64,000 nt of DNA from an uncultured Collinsella sp. (GTDB lineage: Bacteria > Actinomycetota > Coriobacteriia > Coriobacteriales > Coriobacteriaceae). The notes under the pieces were generated by a model. It did not search any database. It was not told the origin of the DNA and saw only the letters and a program-made list of their open reading frames with translations. The position numbers and the translations under genes were made by a program. Location: positions 124,001 through 188,000 of the forward strand of contig CATXID010000001.1 of assembly GCA_958369225.1 (NCBI GenBank). The letters are read 5' to 3'. This document shows, piece by piece, positions 52,435-61,555 of the stretch; position 1 is the first letter of the stretch; every line of letters starts with the position of its first letter.

Positions 52435-53097
52435 ATGGGTCGTAATAAATATCCCGAGGAGACTGTCGCGAAGATTCTCGACGCGGCACTGGAGCTATTC
52501 TGTGTACGGGGTTATGAGGGGACGAGCATTCAAGACATTGTCGACCGCCTCGATGGCATGACCAAGGGTGCTGTCTATCATCACTTTAAGAGCAAAGAGG
52601 AGATTTTCAACGCCGCGTTTGATCGGGCGATGACTCCGATTGTTGAGCACCGCCGCTCGATGCTTGATATCGGTAATATGACCGGAGCCCAAAAGCTCAA
52701 GCGGCTGTACGCGCCCGAGTCCGTCGTTCCGCAAATTGAACTATGGGCACGCATGCGTCCTGCAGCAGATCCGGTAAAAAGCTCGCGTCTACTGGCGATG
52801 CAGTACCAGGGCTCATTTGACGAGTCGGCCGATGGCTATCTCTTGCCGGTGATCGAGGAGGGCATCGCCGACGGATCCATTGCGTGCGAATGTCCGCGCG
52901 AAGCGGCAGAGGCCGTATCGTTGCTGGCGAATCTCTGGTTGCTGCCACTGTTTCGTCCGCTTGAACCCAAGGAGCGAATGCTTGCTCGCGCACAATGTTT
53001 GGCGCAGATGGCGGCCGCGGTGGGGCTTGATTTGGGTAATGAAGTGCTCCAGACAACGGCCCAGATTTGGGACGTATGGAACCGTGCCGGGTGGTAA
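52435..53097 (+). CDS. TetR-family regulator of the adjacent MFS gene
   Basis: A 220-aa TetR regulator. The N-terminal helix-turn-helix is ILDAALELFCVRGYEGTSIQDIVDRLDGMTKGAVYHHFKSKEEIFNAAF, the family hallmark. The C-terminal ligand domain is not assignable to a subgroup. The ATG at 52435 follows GGATGG. Two palindromes with the same centre sit between it and the MFS gene (53102-53186). Repression of that exporter, released by a small hydrophobic ligand, is the natural reading. Confidence 0.92.
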   Translation: MGRNKYPEETVAKILDAALELFCVRGYEGTSIQDIVDRLDGMTKGAVYHHFKSKEEIFNAAFDRAMTPIVEHRRSMLDIGNMTGAQKLKRLYAPESVVPQIELWARMRPAADPVKSSRLLAMQYQGSFDESADGYLLPVIEEGIADGSIACECPREAAEAVSLLANLWLLPLFRPLEPKERMLARAQCLAQMAAAVGLDLGNEVLQTTAQIWDVWNRAGW

Positions 53098-53101
53098 TAT
53101 A

Positions 53102-53186
53102 GATACCAACGGTATGTAATTGATTTGTGAGGGTAGCCACGGCTGCCCTTTTCAAGTCATTAAATACATACTAACAGTATGTATTT
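53102..53186. promoter_or_regulatory. TetR operator sites and terminator before the MFS gene
   Basis: AAATACATACT-aac-AGTATGTATTT (53162-53186) is a perfect palindrome with 11-bp arms, ending 12 nt before the MFS start. A weaker ATACC-aac-GGTAT (53102-53114) shares its centre. Between them GGGTAGCC/GGCTGCCC followed by TTTT (53130-53151) looks like the TetR gene's terminator. Confidence 0.8.
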
Positions 53187-53198
53187 GGGGGCAGGCTT

Positions 53199-54461
53199 AT
53201 GGCTGGGATGCGAAGAATTAGCGTTTCATTGGCGCCAAAAACAGTGCGATCTATCAGGCTATTTGGTCTTCTTGTTGCACAGCTGTGTGCGTATTCGATG
53301 TTGTCGGCACTGTGCTTTGCGTGTCCGCTTTACTTGTTCGATTGCAGCGGCTCCTCAACGTTATATGGCGCCGTCGCGGCGATAGCGTTCATACCGGGCG
53401 TGCTCGCGACTCCGGTTGGCGGGATCTTGGCGGATCGGGGGAGACATCGCGGGGTTCTTGTGGTACTCGGCATTGTTCTGATGGCTACATCACTGCTGTT
53501 TATCCCCGTGAAGCGTTCGCTGCCTCTTGCGGTTGTCGTGGCAGCAATGCTTTGCGTCCAATATGGCATCCAATCGCTGCTGAAACCGATGCTTCAAATT
53601 GAGACGGTGCGCATGACGGACCAAGAAAAGGTTGAGCGTGCCACTGCGTTGGTCTCGCAGATAACCATGATGAGCAATATCTTGGGGCCTGTAGTCGGGA
53701 CGGCAATCTATGGGTGCTTTGGTATCGATGTTCTATGCGAAACCGCGGCGTTGACGTTTGCGGTGTCAGCCCTGCTGTTCGGGGGCACACTCAAGCGATA
53801 TGCCTCATCTGGAATGACAGGGGACAGTACGACTTGCTCGACATGCCGAAGCGATTTCCGGGAGTCGATTCGCTACCTGTTTCAAAACGCATCATTGCTC
53901 GTTGTAATTATGATTGCGGCCGTACTGAACCTTGAGTTAGTTGGGCTAACGATTGGCGCTCCCGTTATTGTTGCAAAGCATTTCGGAATGCAGTCATCCT
54001 TTGTTGGGATTATTGAGGTGGCTATGGGCTTAGGTGGTCTTGTCGGCAGTGGTTTGGTCGGTATTTGGCCGCATCGTTTTTCCTTCAAGGGCATTTGTCG
54101 ATATGTTGCGATGATTTGTTTTGGAGTCGTACCGATTATTGTCACGCTACTGAACGGTCCTGATGAATTAGCGTTTGCCGCGCTTGCGGCTGGCTCGGCA
54201 TGGGTCATGGCGTGGGCAAGCATTACATCGGTCGAAATCGTTTCATTTGTTCAGCGGTCAGCGCCAAAGGAACTTTGCGGAAAAGTGCTGGCACTCGTTT
54301 ATATGACGCTTTCCTGTGCGACGCCTATTGGCCAATTGGTTTATGGGCTCGCATATGATCGATGGACACCGGCGATTGTATTCGCAGGCATGTTGGCGGT
54401 GCTGACGTTGACGACGGCGCTGTTTTATCGGCTGAAAAGTCGCTTGTGGCGATTGTCTTAA
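53199..54461 (+). CDS. MFS transporter
   Basis: A 420-aa major facilitator protein with about twelve hydrophobic segments. GVLATPVGGILADRGRHRGVLVVLGI is the conserved loop between helices 2 and 3. A charged central loop (GTLKRYASSGMTGDSTTCSTC) divides the halves. It resembles the MFS group of macrolide or drug exporters, but the substrate is unknown. Expression is probably controlled by the TetR protein next door through the palindrome 12 nt before its ATG. The GC content is somewhat lower than that of its neighbours, suggesting transfer as a pair. Confidence 0.88.
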   Translation: MAGMRRISVSLAPKTVRSIRLFGLLVAQLCAYSMLSALCFACPLYLFDCSGSSTLYGAVAAIAFIPGVLATPVGGILADRGRHRGVLVVLGIVLMATSLLFIPVKRSLPLAVVVAAMLCVQYGIQSLLKPMLQIETVRMTDQEKVERATALVSQITMMSNILGPVVGTAIYGCFGIDVLCETAALTFAVSALLFGGTLKRYASSGMTGDSTTCSTCRSDFRESIRYLFQNASLLVVIMIAAVLNLELVGLTIGAPVIVAKHFGMQSSFVGIIEVAMGLGGLVGSGLVGIWPHRFSFKGICRYVAMICFGVVPIIVTLLNGPDELAFAALAAGSAWVMAWASITSVEIVSFVQRSAPKELCGKVLALVYMTLSCATPIGQLVYGLAYDRWTPAIVFAGMLAVLTLTTALFYRLKSRLWRLS

Positions 54462-54522
54462 CGCGTTGGGGCACCATGAATTTGTGGAGGCAGTGGCACG
54501 CCGCGCCGGGACGGCATTATTT

Positions 54523-54576
54523 GGGCATGCCTCTCCTTCGTCTACAATATCGTGCAGACGAAGGAGAGGCATGCCC
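54523..54576 (+). promoter_or_regulatory. 21-bp stem that hides the ribosome-binding site of the phosphatase gene
   Basis: 54523-54543 pairs perfectly with 54556-54576 around a 12-nt loop. The right arm contains AAGGAGAGG and the ATG at 54571. A promoter-like TTGGGC (54521-54526) and TACAAT (54543-54548), spaced 16 bp, would start transcripts near the right arm. Those transcripts would lack the left arm. Confidence 0.8.
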
Positions 54577-55434
54577 ATGATCAAGATGTTTGCGAGCGAC
54601 TTAGACGGAACGCTGCTGAACGCCCTGCACGAGGCAGATGGGACCATCCGCCGTGCCATTCGCGAGCTGACCGAGGCTGGCCTGCATGTGGTTCCCGCGA
54701 CCGGACGCTCGACGTTGCCAATCGGCGAGCATGGCTTTACGGGGCTGGCGCTCGATGCCTGCTGCTCTAACGGCTCCATCGTGCGCGACAGCCATGGCGA
54801 AGTGCTCAAGACCTGGACTATCGATCCGCAGATTACCGAGGAGCTGCTCAAGGCGTTCCCGGACATTTGCTTTGATTGCTCCACGCCCGATGGCATGTTC
54901 TCGAGTGGGTCGTTCGAGATGCACCAGGCGGGCTTTAAAAAGGACAGCCCCATCAAGCGTATTGTGATGCGCGGCATGCGTGCGCGCGGTGGGTATCACG
55001 AGGAACAGTATTTCGACCAGTCGATCGGTGACATCCTGCGCCACGATGTGTGCAAGATTAACTGTCGCGTGACCTCGCCCGAGCTGGAGCGCGACCTTAA
55101 GGCGTATTTGGTCGAGCGCTCGGACCGCGTGGTCAACGCGCCGTTCGATCCGGTGATGTTCGAGATCACGGACGTGGCGTGCAACAAGGGCGAGAGCGTG
55201 GCCTGGCTGGCGGGTTACTACGGTATTGCCGAGGACGAGGTCGCGGTCTACGGCGACGGCGGCAACGACATTGCCATGCTCAAGCGTTTCCGCCACAGCT
55301 ACGCGACCAAAAACGCAAGCGATGCAGCCAAGGCCGCCGCGAGCGCGACCATCGGCAGCTGCATGGCCCACGCCGTCCCCAAACACATGCTCGCCACCAT
55401 GCGCAAGCAGAACTCCCGCACCATCATCGAATAA
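54571..55434 (+). CDS. Cof-type HAD hydrolase
   Basis: A 287-aa haloacid-dehalogenase-type phosphatase of the Cof group, acting on sugar phosphates or similar metabolites. Motif I is FASDLDGTLLN (nucleophile and acid/base aspartates), motif II VPATGRST, and motif IV VAVYGDGGNDIAMLKRFRHSYATKNA. The cap domain lies between. Starts at 54571 and 54577 are both possible; the first overlaps the right arm of the stem described at 54523. The stop codon runs into a REP hairpin. Confidence 0.92.
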   Translation: MPMIKMFASDLDGTLLNALHEADGTIRRAIRELTEAGLHVVPATGRSTLPIGEHGFTGLALDACCSNGSIVRDSHGEVLKTWTIDPQITEELLKAFPDICFDCSTPDGMFSSGSFEMHQAGFKKDSPIKRIVMRGMRARGGYHEEQYFDQSIGDILRHDVCKINCRVTSPELERDLKAYLVERSDRVVNAPFDPVMFEITDVACNKGESVAWLAGYYGIAEDEVAVYGDGGNDIAMLKRFRHSYATKNASDAAKAAASATIGSCMAHAVPKHMLATMRKQNSRTIIE

Positions 55435-55465
55435 TGTGACAAAGGGACAGCCCCTTTGTCACATT
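55433..55465. repeat. REP-like hairpin GTGACAAAGGGACAG
   Basis: AATGTGACAAAGGG (55433-55446) is perfectly complementary to 55452-55465, and the loop completes GGGACAGC. It starts within the phosphatase stop codon and acts as a plausible terminator. Confidence 0.75.
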
Positions 55466-55489
55466 CTAAATATTGCCTTTACGTGTTGA

Positions 55490-55534
55490 TGCACACGGTG
55501 TGCAATAATACTCGCACTGTGCAATAGCGCACAG
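55490..55534. promoter_or_regulatory. Candidate TetR operators
   Basis: TGCACACGGTGTGCA (55490-55504) is a perfect odd palindrome, and CTGTGC-aatagc-GCACAG (55517-55522 with 55529-55534) is a second related one. Both lie just before the TTG-started TetR gene and may be its autoregulatory sites. Confidence 0.65.
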
Positions 55535-55555
55535 GCTGAGTAACAAGGAGGACGC

Positions 55556-56266
55556 TTGTCCCAGCTCGAGAAATGCGACCGCCGATCCCTTCGCTCGCAG
55601 CGTGCCCTTCGCCAGGCACTTGCCAGCGAGCTTGCCGAAAGCGGCGACCTTTCGCGCATTAATGTCGCGTCGCTCACCGAGCGCGCTGGCCTTACGCGCC
55701 GCACGTTCTATTCGCACTACCGCGATATCCCTGACTTTATCAATCAAATCGAGGACGGCTTGCTGACCGAGATCCGTGAGCGCATTGAGCTCATCACCGC
55801 AGCTCAGCTGCCTGATCTCTATCACAATATCGATGAGCTCGAGCCGGCGCCCGGTTCGGTTGAGCTGCTGCGTTATCTTGCGGCCAACCGCGACTTAATC
55901 GGTGCGCTGCTGGGTCCGGGCGGCGACCAGGCCTTCATTAAAAGGATCATCGACACCGCGCGTGAGGCTGTAGTGCCGCGTGCGCAGACGGGCATTTTGG
56001 GCCTGGCGCTGGGCACGTTCTTTGACTACTACGTCACCTACGTCGTGAGTGCCGAGGTCGGCATGATTCAGCGCTGGTTTGAGCGTGGACTCACCGAATC
56101 GCCCGAGGCCATGGCGCGCATTATGACGGTGCTCGCTTTTGTGCGCCCTGGTGACCTGTATGGCCAACCCATCGATATTAACGTGCCGGAATACGGCATG
56201 AAGCTATTGAACTTGCAGCTCGAGGACGCGGCCGACACCGCCGCAACCGTCAGGTCCAACAACTAA
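55556..56266 (+). CDS. TetR-family regulator linked to the dehydratase activase
   Basis: A 236-aa TetR-type regulator starting at TTG 55556 with AAGGAGG at ideal spacing. The helix-turn-helix is ALRQALASELAESGDLSRINVASLTERAGLTRRTFYSHYRDIPDFINQIE. The C-terminal half fits the group found in dihydroxyacetone-kinase-type regulators (TetR_C_8-like). Its stop is 11 nt before the activase gene, so the two are one operon and it probably controls both. The ligand is unknown. Confidence 0.9.
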   Translation: MSQLEKCDRRSLRSQRALRQALASELAESGDLSRINVASLTERAGLTRRTFYSHYRDIPDFINQIEDGLLTEIRERIELITAAQLPDLYHNIDELEPAPGSVELLRYLAANRDLIGALLGPGGDQAFIKRIIDTAREAVVPRAQTGILGLALGTFFDYYVTYVVSAEVGMIQRWFERGLTESPEAMARIMTVLAFVRPGDLYGQPIDINVPEYGMKLLNLQLEDAADTAATVRSNN

Positions 56267-56277
56267 GAGGAGAGACA

Positions 56278-59200
56278 ATGAGCAAACTCGTCGAGGGCAT
56301 CAAGGACCGCATGGTCGCTGCCGCACGCGAGGCTGCGCCCGCCGTGGTGGACGCCGCGCAGAAGGCCGCGACCGCGGCAGCCGAGAAAGTTGCCGAGGCA
56401 GTTGCCGATGCCAAGAACGCGGCAGGGGAGGCGTCCGTCACTAGCGAGCCCGCCACCGCCGCTGAGCCCATAGCCGCCGCCCACGCCCCCGAAGGCGCGA
56501 TCTTCAACCCCGAGAACGCTCGTGGCAACCTGCACCTGGGCATCGACGTGGGCTCCACCACCGTTAAGCTCGCCGTGCTCAACGACGACAACCAGATCGT
56601 CTACGCCAAGTACCAGCGCCACCACACCGACGTCCGTGCCTGCGCCCGCGACCTGTTCGAGGGTGCTGCGACCGTGCTGCCGGCTGCCCAAATGACCTGC
56701 GCCATCACCGGTTCGGGCGGCCTGCTGCTGTCCCAGTGGCTCGACCTGGAGTTTGTCCAGGAGGTCATCGCCAGCAAGCGCGCCGTCGAGACTCTCATCC
56801 CGGCCACCGATGTCGCCATCGAGCTGGGCGGCGAGGACGCCAAGATCATCTACTTTGATAACGGCATCGAGCAGCGCATGAACGGTACCTGCGCCGGCGG
56901 TACGGGCGCGTTCATCGACCAGATGGCAACCCTGCTGCACACCGACGCGAGCGGCCTCAACGAGCTCGCGGCCAACGCCACCACCATCTATCCCATCGCC
57001 AGCCGCTGCGGCGTCTTTGCCAAGACCGACGTCCAGCCGCTGCTCAACGAGGGCGCCCGTCCCGAGGACGTGGCCGCCTCCATCTTCCAAGCCGTCGTGA
57101 CCCAGACCATCTCGGGCCTGGCGTGCGGCCGTCCCATCCGTGGTAACGTCGCCTTCCTGGGCGGCCCGCTGCAGTATCTCTCCGAGCTGCGCCACCGCTT
57201 CTACCTCACGCTCAACCTGGACGAGGAGCACCGTATCGTGCCCCAAAACGCTCACCTGTTTGTGGCGAGCGGCGCCGCCATGGCGCACGAGTCCAACAAG
57301 CTCAGCACGTTCCCGCAGCTCATCGAGGCTATCGACAGCTTGGGCGACACGCAGGGTGCTGAGGTCGAGCGTCTGGATCCGCTCTTCGCCACCGACGAGG
57401 ACTTTGCCGAGTTCAAGGGTCGCCACGACGCCGAGGTCGTCCCCAAGGGCAAGCTTGACGGCTACACCGGCCGTGTGTTCATCGGCATCGACGCCGGTTC
57501 CACCACCATGAAGGCCGCGCTCGTGGGCGAGGACGGCCAGCTGCTGCACACCTGGTACGGCAACAACAACGGCGACATCCTGGGCACGGCCAAGGTCATC
57601 ATGGCCGATTTCTACAACCACATTCCCGCGGGCTGCACCATCGGCCACGTGACCACCACGGGCTACGGCGAGGCGCTGCTCATCGAGGCCCTCAAGGCCG
57701 ATTCCGGCGAGATCGAGACCGTTGCGCACCTGCGCGGCGCCAAGGCATTCCTGCCCGGCGTCGAGTTTATCCTGGACATTGGCGGCCAGGACATGAAGTG
57801 CCTGCGCGTCAAGGACGGCGTCATCGAGCACATCATGCTCAACGAGGCCTGCTCGTCGGGCTGCGGCAGCTTTATCGAGAGCTTCGCCGTGTCTATGAAC
57901 ATGGACGTGCGCGCGTTCGCCGACGCCGCCATCCATGCCAAGGCCCCCGTCGACCTGGGCAGCCGCTGCACGGTCTTTATGAACTCGCGCGTCAAGCAGG
58001 CGCAAAAGGAAGGCGCCACGGTGGGTGACATCGCGGCCGGCCTGTCCTATTCCGTCATCAAGAACGCCCTGTTCAAGGTCATTAAGCTGCGCGACCCCAA
58101 GGAGATCGGCAGCCAGGTGATCGTTCAGGGCGGCACCTTTATGTCCGATGCCACGCTGCGCGCGTTTGAGCAGCTCACCGGCGTGCATGCCGTGCGTCCC
58201 GACATCGCCGGCTGCATGGGCGCCTACGGTGCGGCCCTGCTCGCCCGCGATCGCGCCGGCGCCGACGGCACCTCGACCATTCTTTCTGCCGAGGACATCG
58301 CGCACCTCACCGTGACGCAAAAGCATGTCCGCTGCGGTCGTTGCTCCAACAACTGCCAGCTCACCGTCAACGACTTTGGCGGCGGCAGGCGCTTTATCAC
58401 CGGCAACCGCTGCGAGAAGGGTGCCGGCCACAAAAAGCAGAAGACCGAGGCCCCCAACCTCTTCAAAAAGAAAAACGAGCTGCTCTTTAACCGCGAGGTG
58501 CTGAGCCCCGACGAGGCCCCGCGCGGCACCGTGGGCATCCCGCGCGCACTCAACATGTACGAGAACTACCCCTTCTGGCACGCGTTCTTTACGCGCCTAG
58601 GCTTTAGCGTGCAGCTGTCCGACCAGTCGAGCAAAAAGACCTACCAGGCGGGCATCGAGTCCATGCCGTCCGAGAGCGTGTGCTATCCGGCCAAGATGAG
58701 CCACGGCCACGTGATGAACCTCATCGACCGTGACGTCGACTTCATCTGGATGCCGTGCGTGCGCTGGGAGCGCAAGGAGGACCCGACCGCTGGCAACTGC
58801 TATAACTGCCCCATCGTTATGAGCTACCCCACGGCGCTGGCGCTCAACATCGACGAGATTCGCGAGCAGAACATCGAGTTCCTGTATCCGTTTGTGCCGT
58901 ATCACGACAAGACCGAGCTCAAGCGCCGCCTGTACCAGGTGCTCGCCGTCGACCGCGTGGCCGATTCGCAAGCTGGTCGCGGTCGCGTGCGTGGACCCAA
59001 GATCACGCGCTCCGAGGTCGATGCCGCCGTCAACGCTGCCTTTGAGGCCGATGCGCGTTTCCACGAGGACATCCAGACCATGGGCGAGGAGGCTCTTAAG
59101 TGGGTCGAGGACCACGGCGGTCACGGCATCGTGCTCGCCGGCCGTCCTTACCACAACGACCCCGAGATCAACCATGCCCTGCCCGAGCTTATCTCGAGCT

Positions 59201-61059
59201 TTGGCTTTGCGGTCTTTACCGAGGATTCGCTCGCGCATCTCGTGAAGCCCGAGCGCCCCATCCGCGTCGTCGACCAGTGGATGTACCACAGCCGCCTGTA
59301 CGCCGTCGCCCGTTTTGTGACGATGCGCAACGACCTGGACCTGATTCAGCTCAACTCCTTCGGCTGCGGCTTGGACGCTCTGACCACCGATCAGGTGCAG
59401 GAGATTCTGGAAGCCAGCGGCAAGATCTACACCGTGCTCAAGATCGATGAGGTGTCCAACCTGGGCGCCGCGCGCATCCGCATCCGCTCGCTCATGGCCG
59501 CGCTCAAGGACCAGGAGGCCGAGCGCTTGGCCGAGGCCACGGCAGCGGGCGAGGCCTACGAGCAGGGCGACGCCGCGCCGGTGGCACCCTCCACGGATGC
59601 CCCCGCGTTCGCGAGCCGCAAGTACACGTTTGAGGCGCAGCGAGAGAGCGCCTCGACCGCATGGCCCAAGGTGCCCTTTACCGAGCAGATGCGCGAGGAG
59701 GGCTACACCATTCTGTGCCCGCAGATGGCGCCGATCCACTTTGACCTGGTCAAAGAGGTGTTCCGTGGTGCCGGCTACAACTTGGAGCTGCTGCCCTCGA
59801 CCGACCACGACGCCGTCGAGGCCGGCCTGCGCTATGTGAACAATGACATTTGCTATCCGTCCATTTTGGTGACCGGCCAGATTATGGAGGCCATCGAGAG
59901 CGGTCGGTACGACCTGTCCAAGACGGCCGTGGTTATCAGCCAGACCGGCGGCGGCTGCCGTGCCACCAACTACATCGCACTCATCCGCAAGGCCCTGCGT
60001 GAGAGCGGCCACCCCGAGATCCCGGTGATCTCGCTTTCGGCCGTGGCGCTCGGCGAGGACAACCCCGGCTTTAAGATTACGCCGGCGCTGCTTAAGCAGG
60101 CAGTCTACGCGGTGCTCTTTGGCGACGTGATGATGCAGATGCTCTACCGCTGCCGTCCGTACGAGGCCACGCCCGGTGCGGCGAACGCACTCTACGAGGA
60201 GTACATGGCACGCGCTCGCAAGCTGGCGCCTAAGTTCAACCGCCACAACTACACCAAGCTATGCCGCGAGGCCATCCGCGCGTTCGACACCATGCCGCTC
60301 GTGGGCGAGGGCACCAAGCCGCGCGTGGGCGTGGTCGGTGAGATCTTGGTCAAGTTCCACCCTACGGCCAACAACCACGTGGTCGATGTCATCGAGCGCG
60401 AGGGCTGCGAGGCCGTGGTACCGGGTCTGCTCGACTTCTTCCTGTACTCCATGAGCAACGCCGAGCTGCAGAAGGACGAGCTGGGAAGCTCTGCCACTAC
60501 GCGCGCGGGCATGCAAGCGCTCATCAAGCTTGTGGACTGGATGCGCACGCCGGTGGAGGAGATGCTCGAGAAGTCCCGCCGCTTTGAGGCGCCCGAGCGC
60601 ATCGGCACCATGGCCGACAAGGCCCGTACGGTGCTTTCGGTGTGCAACAACATGGGCGAGGGCTGGCTGCTCACGGCCGAGATGCTCGACCTGATCGATC
60701 ATGGCGCACCCAATATCATCTGCACGCAGCCCTTCGCGTGTCTGCCCAATCACGTGGTGGGCAAGGCCGTGATTAAGGAGCTGCGCCGCCAGCATCCCGA
60801 GAGCAACATCGTCGCGGTGGACTACGACCCCGGTGCGTCCGAGGTCAACCAGCTCAACCGCATTAAGCTCATGATTAGCGTGGCGAAGGAGAACATGCGC
60901 GCCGGTAAGGGCTTTAAGCTCGAGAAGGTGGCGCCGCTCGCGATGGACGAGGTCACCGGCCAGATGCGTGCCCACGATGGCTGCGTGAGCTGCGGCTCGG
61001 TCGACGAGAGCGCCGTGGCGTCGGTCGCTGAGCGCCTGGGACGCGGCATTAAGAAGTAG
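56278..61059 (+). CDS. Giant acyl-CoA dehydratase activase-related protein
   Basis: A 1593-aa fusion protein. Residues 1-75 are an Ala/Lys/Glu-rich amphipathic helix region not usual in the family. Two BadF/BcrA-type ATPase domains follow: GIDVGSTTVKLAVL near residue 88 with NGTCAGGTGAF near 205, and GIDAGSTTMKAALV near 403 with NEACSSGCGSF near 524; these cysteines would bind a 4Fe-4S cluster. From about 690 come a cysteine-rich RCGRCSNNC segment and the DUF2229/HgdB-like part with SESVCYPAKMSHGH, NDICYPSILVTGQ and a C-terminal cysteine motif. Such proteins feed electrons, with ATP hydrolysis, to radical dehydratases. No partner dehydratase is adjacent, so the substrate is unknown. Confidence 0.9.
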   Translation: MSKLVEGIKDRMVAAAREAAPAVVDAAQKAATAAAEKVAEAVADAKNAAGEASVTSEPATAAEPIAAAHAPEGAIFNPENARGNLHLGIDVGSTTVKLAVLNDDNQIVYAKYQRHHTDVRACARDLFEGAATVLPAAQMTCAITGSGGLLLSQWLDLEFVQEVIASKRAVETLIPATDVAIELGGEDAKIIYFDNGIEQRMNGTCAGGTGAFIDQMATLLHTDASGLNELAANATTIYPIASRCGVFAKTDVQPLLNEGARPEDVAASIFQAVVTQTISGLACGRPIRGNVAFLGGPLQYLSELRHRFYLTLNLDEEHRIVPQNAHLFVASGAAMAHESNKLSTFPQLIEAIDSLGDTQGAEVERLDPLFATDEDFAEFKGRHDAEVVPKGKLDGYTGRVFIGIDAGSTTMKAALVGEDGQLLHTWYGNNNGDILGTAKVIMADFYNHIPAGCTIGHVTTTGYGEALLIEALKADSGEIETVAHLRGAKAFLPGVEFILDIGGQDMKCLRVKDGVIEHIMLNEACSSGCGSFIESFAVSMNMDVRAFADAAIHAKAPVDLGSRCTVFMNSRVKQAQKEGATVGDIAAGLSYSVIKNALFKVIKLRDPKEIGSQVIVQGGTFMSDATLRAFEQLTGVHAVRPDIAGCMGAYGAALLARDRAGADGTSTILSAEDIAHLTVTQKHVRCGRCSNNCQLTVNDFGGGRRFITGNRCEKGAGHKKQKTEAPNLFKKKNELLFNREVLSPDEAPRGTVGIPRALNMYENYPFWHAFFTRLGFSVQLSDQSSKKTYQAGIESMPSESVCYPAKMSHGHVMNLIDRDVDFIWMPCVRWERKEDPTAGNCYNCPIVMSYPTALALNIDEIREQNIEFLYPFVPYHDKTELKRRLYQVLAVDRVADSQAGRGRVRGPKITRSEVDAAVNAAFEADARFHEDIQTMGEEALKWVEDHGGHGIVLAGRPYHNDPEINHALPELISSFGFAVFTEDSLAHLVKPERPIRVVDQWMYHSRLYAVARFVTMRNDLDLIQLNSFGCGLDALTTDQVQEILEASGKIYTVLKIDEVSNLGAARIRIRSLMAALKDQEAERLAEATAAGEAYEQGDAAPVAPSTDAPAFASRKYTFEAQRESASTAWPKVPFTEQMREEGYTILCPQMAPIHFDLVKEVFRGAGYNLELLPSTDHDAVEAGLRYVNNDICYPSILVTGQIMEAIESGRYDLSKTAVVISQTGGGCRATNYIALIRKALRESGHPEIPVISLSAVALGEDNPGFKITPALLKQAVYAVLFGDVMMQMLYRCRPYEATPGAANALYEEYMARARKLAPKFNRHNYTKLCREAIRAFDTMPLVGEGTKPRVGVVGEILVKFHPTANNHVVDVIEREGCEAVVPGLLDFFLYSMSNAELQKDELGSSATTRAGMQALIKLVDWMRTPVEEMLEKSRRFEAPERIGTMADKARTVLSVCNNMGEGWLLTAEMLDLIDHGAPNIICTQPFACLPNHVVGKAVIKELRRQHPESNIVAVDYDPGASEVNQLNRIKLMISVAKENMRAGKGFKLEKVAPLAMDEVTGQMRAHDGCVSCGSVDESAVASVAERLGRGIKK

Positions 61060-61089
61060 TTGGCCTACTTCGAGCCGGATATAAGACAA

Positions 61090-61124
61090 ACGGGTGGTAG
61101 CCGGCACGGCTGCCACCCGTTTTT
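61090..61124 (+). terminator. Rho-independent terminator after the activase gene
   Basis: ACGGGTGGTAGCC (61090-61102) pairs with GGCTGCCACCCGT (61108-61120), followed by TTTT. Confidence 0.9.
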
Positions 61125-61144
61125 GCTGGACATATGTTGCGCAA

Positions 61145-61365
61145 ATGACCTTGCTACAGCCTTCCGTGGGCTTGCCCGATTTTTGGGCCGGTCCGGGCTT
61201 TGAGGACAAGTTGCTGCGGGCCCAAGGCGATTTTTCGCTCAACGCAGGCCAGCACAGTTTGACCTATCTGCCAAATGACGAGACGACCGCTGCGGACTGC
61301 CCATCGCCACCTACGAGATGGAAGCCGAGAAGTACATCTATCGCGTGTACAAGTACGAGCTGTAG
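61145..61365 (+). pseudogene. Probable frameshifted gene remnant
   Basis: A frame from ATG 61145 (MTLLQPSVGLPDFWAGPG, then FEDKLLRAQGDFSLNAGQHS) leads to a point near 61285. Beyond it the same frame becomes implausible (PSPPTRWKPRSTS). A second frame just there gives RCGLPIATYEMEAEKYIYRV and ends KYEL-TAG at 61365, with strongly gene-like codon use. A single-base indel near 61275-61295 would join them. No ribosome-binding site is seen and no family is recognised. Confidence 0.4.
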
Positions 61366-61515
61366 AGCCACGCTTAGGTTTGACCAATGGAGTATGAAAA
61401 CACGCCGTTCGCCGATGCCCCCTCCGCGAGTGGTAGCCATATGGTTTGATGTTAGAAACATATAGTTGTCGCCAGCCTGCTGGCGACGTTCCCCCTGATA
61501 TCGGAGGTTCCAGGT

Positions 61516-61554
61516 ATGTTTCGCGCTCCGTTAAACAACTATCGGTTGGGCTAA
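61516..61554 (+). CDS. Possible 12-aa leader peptide
   Basis: GGAGG stands 8 nt before an ATG that opens MFRAPLNNYRLG-stop. The stop codon ends 1 nt before the ATG of the next gene, which lacks a good site of its own. Translational coupling is likely if the peptide is made. Confidence 0.35.
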   Translation: MFRAPLNNYRLG

Positions 61555-61555
61555 C

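Noticed and set aside
56263..58581. 772-codon and 549-codon antisense frames over the activase gene (also 58597-60246)
   Set aside because: Same codon-bias artefact; their translations are repetitive and lack motifs.
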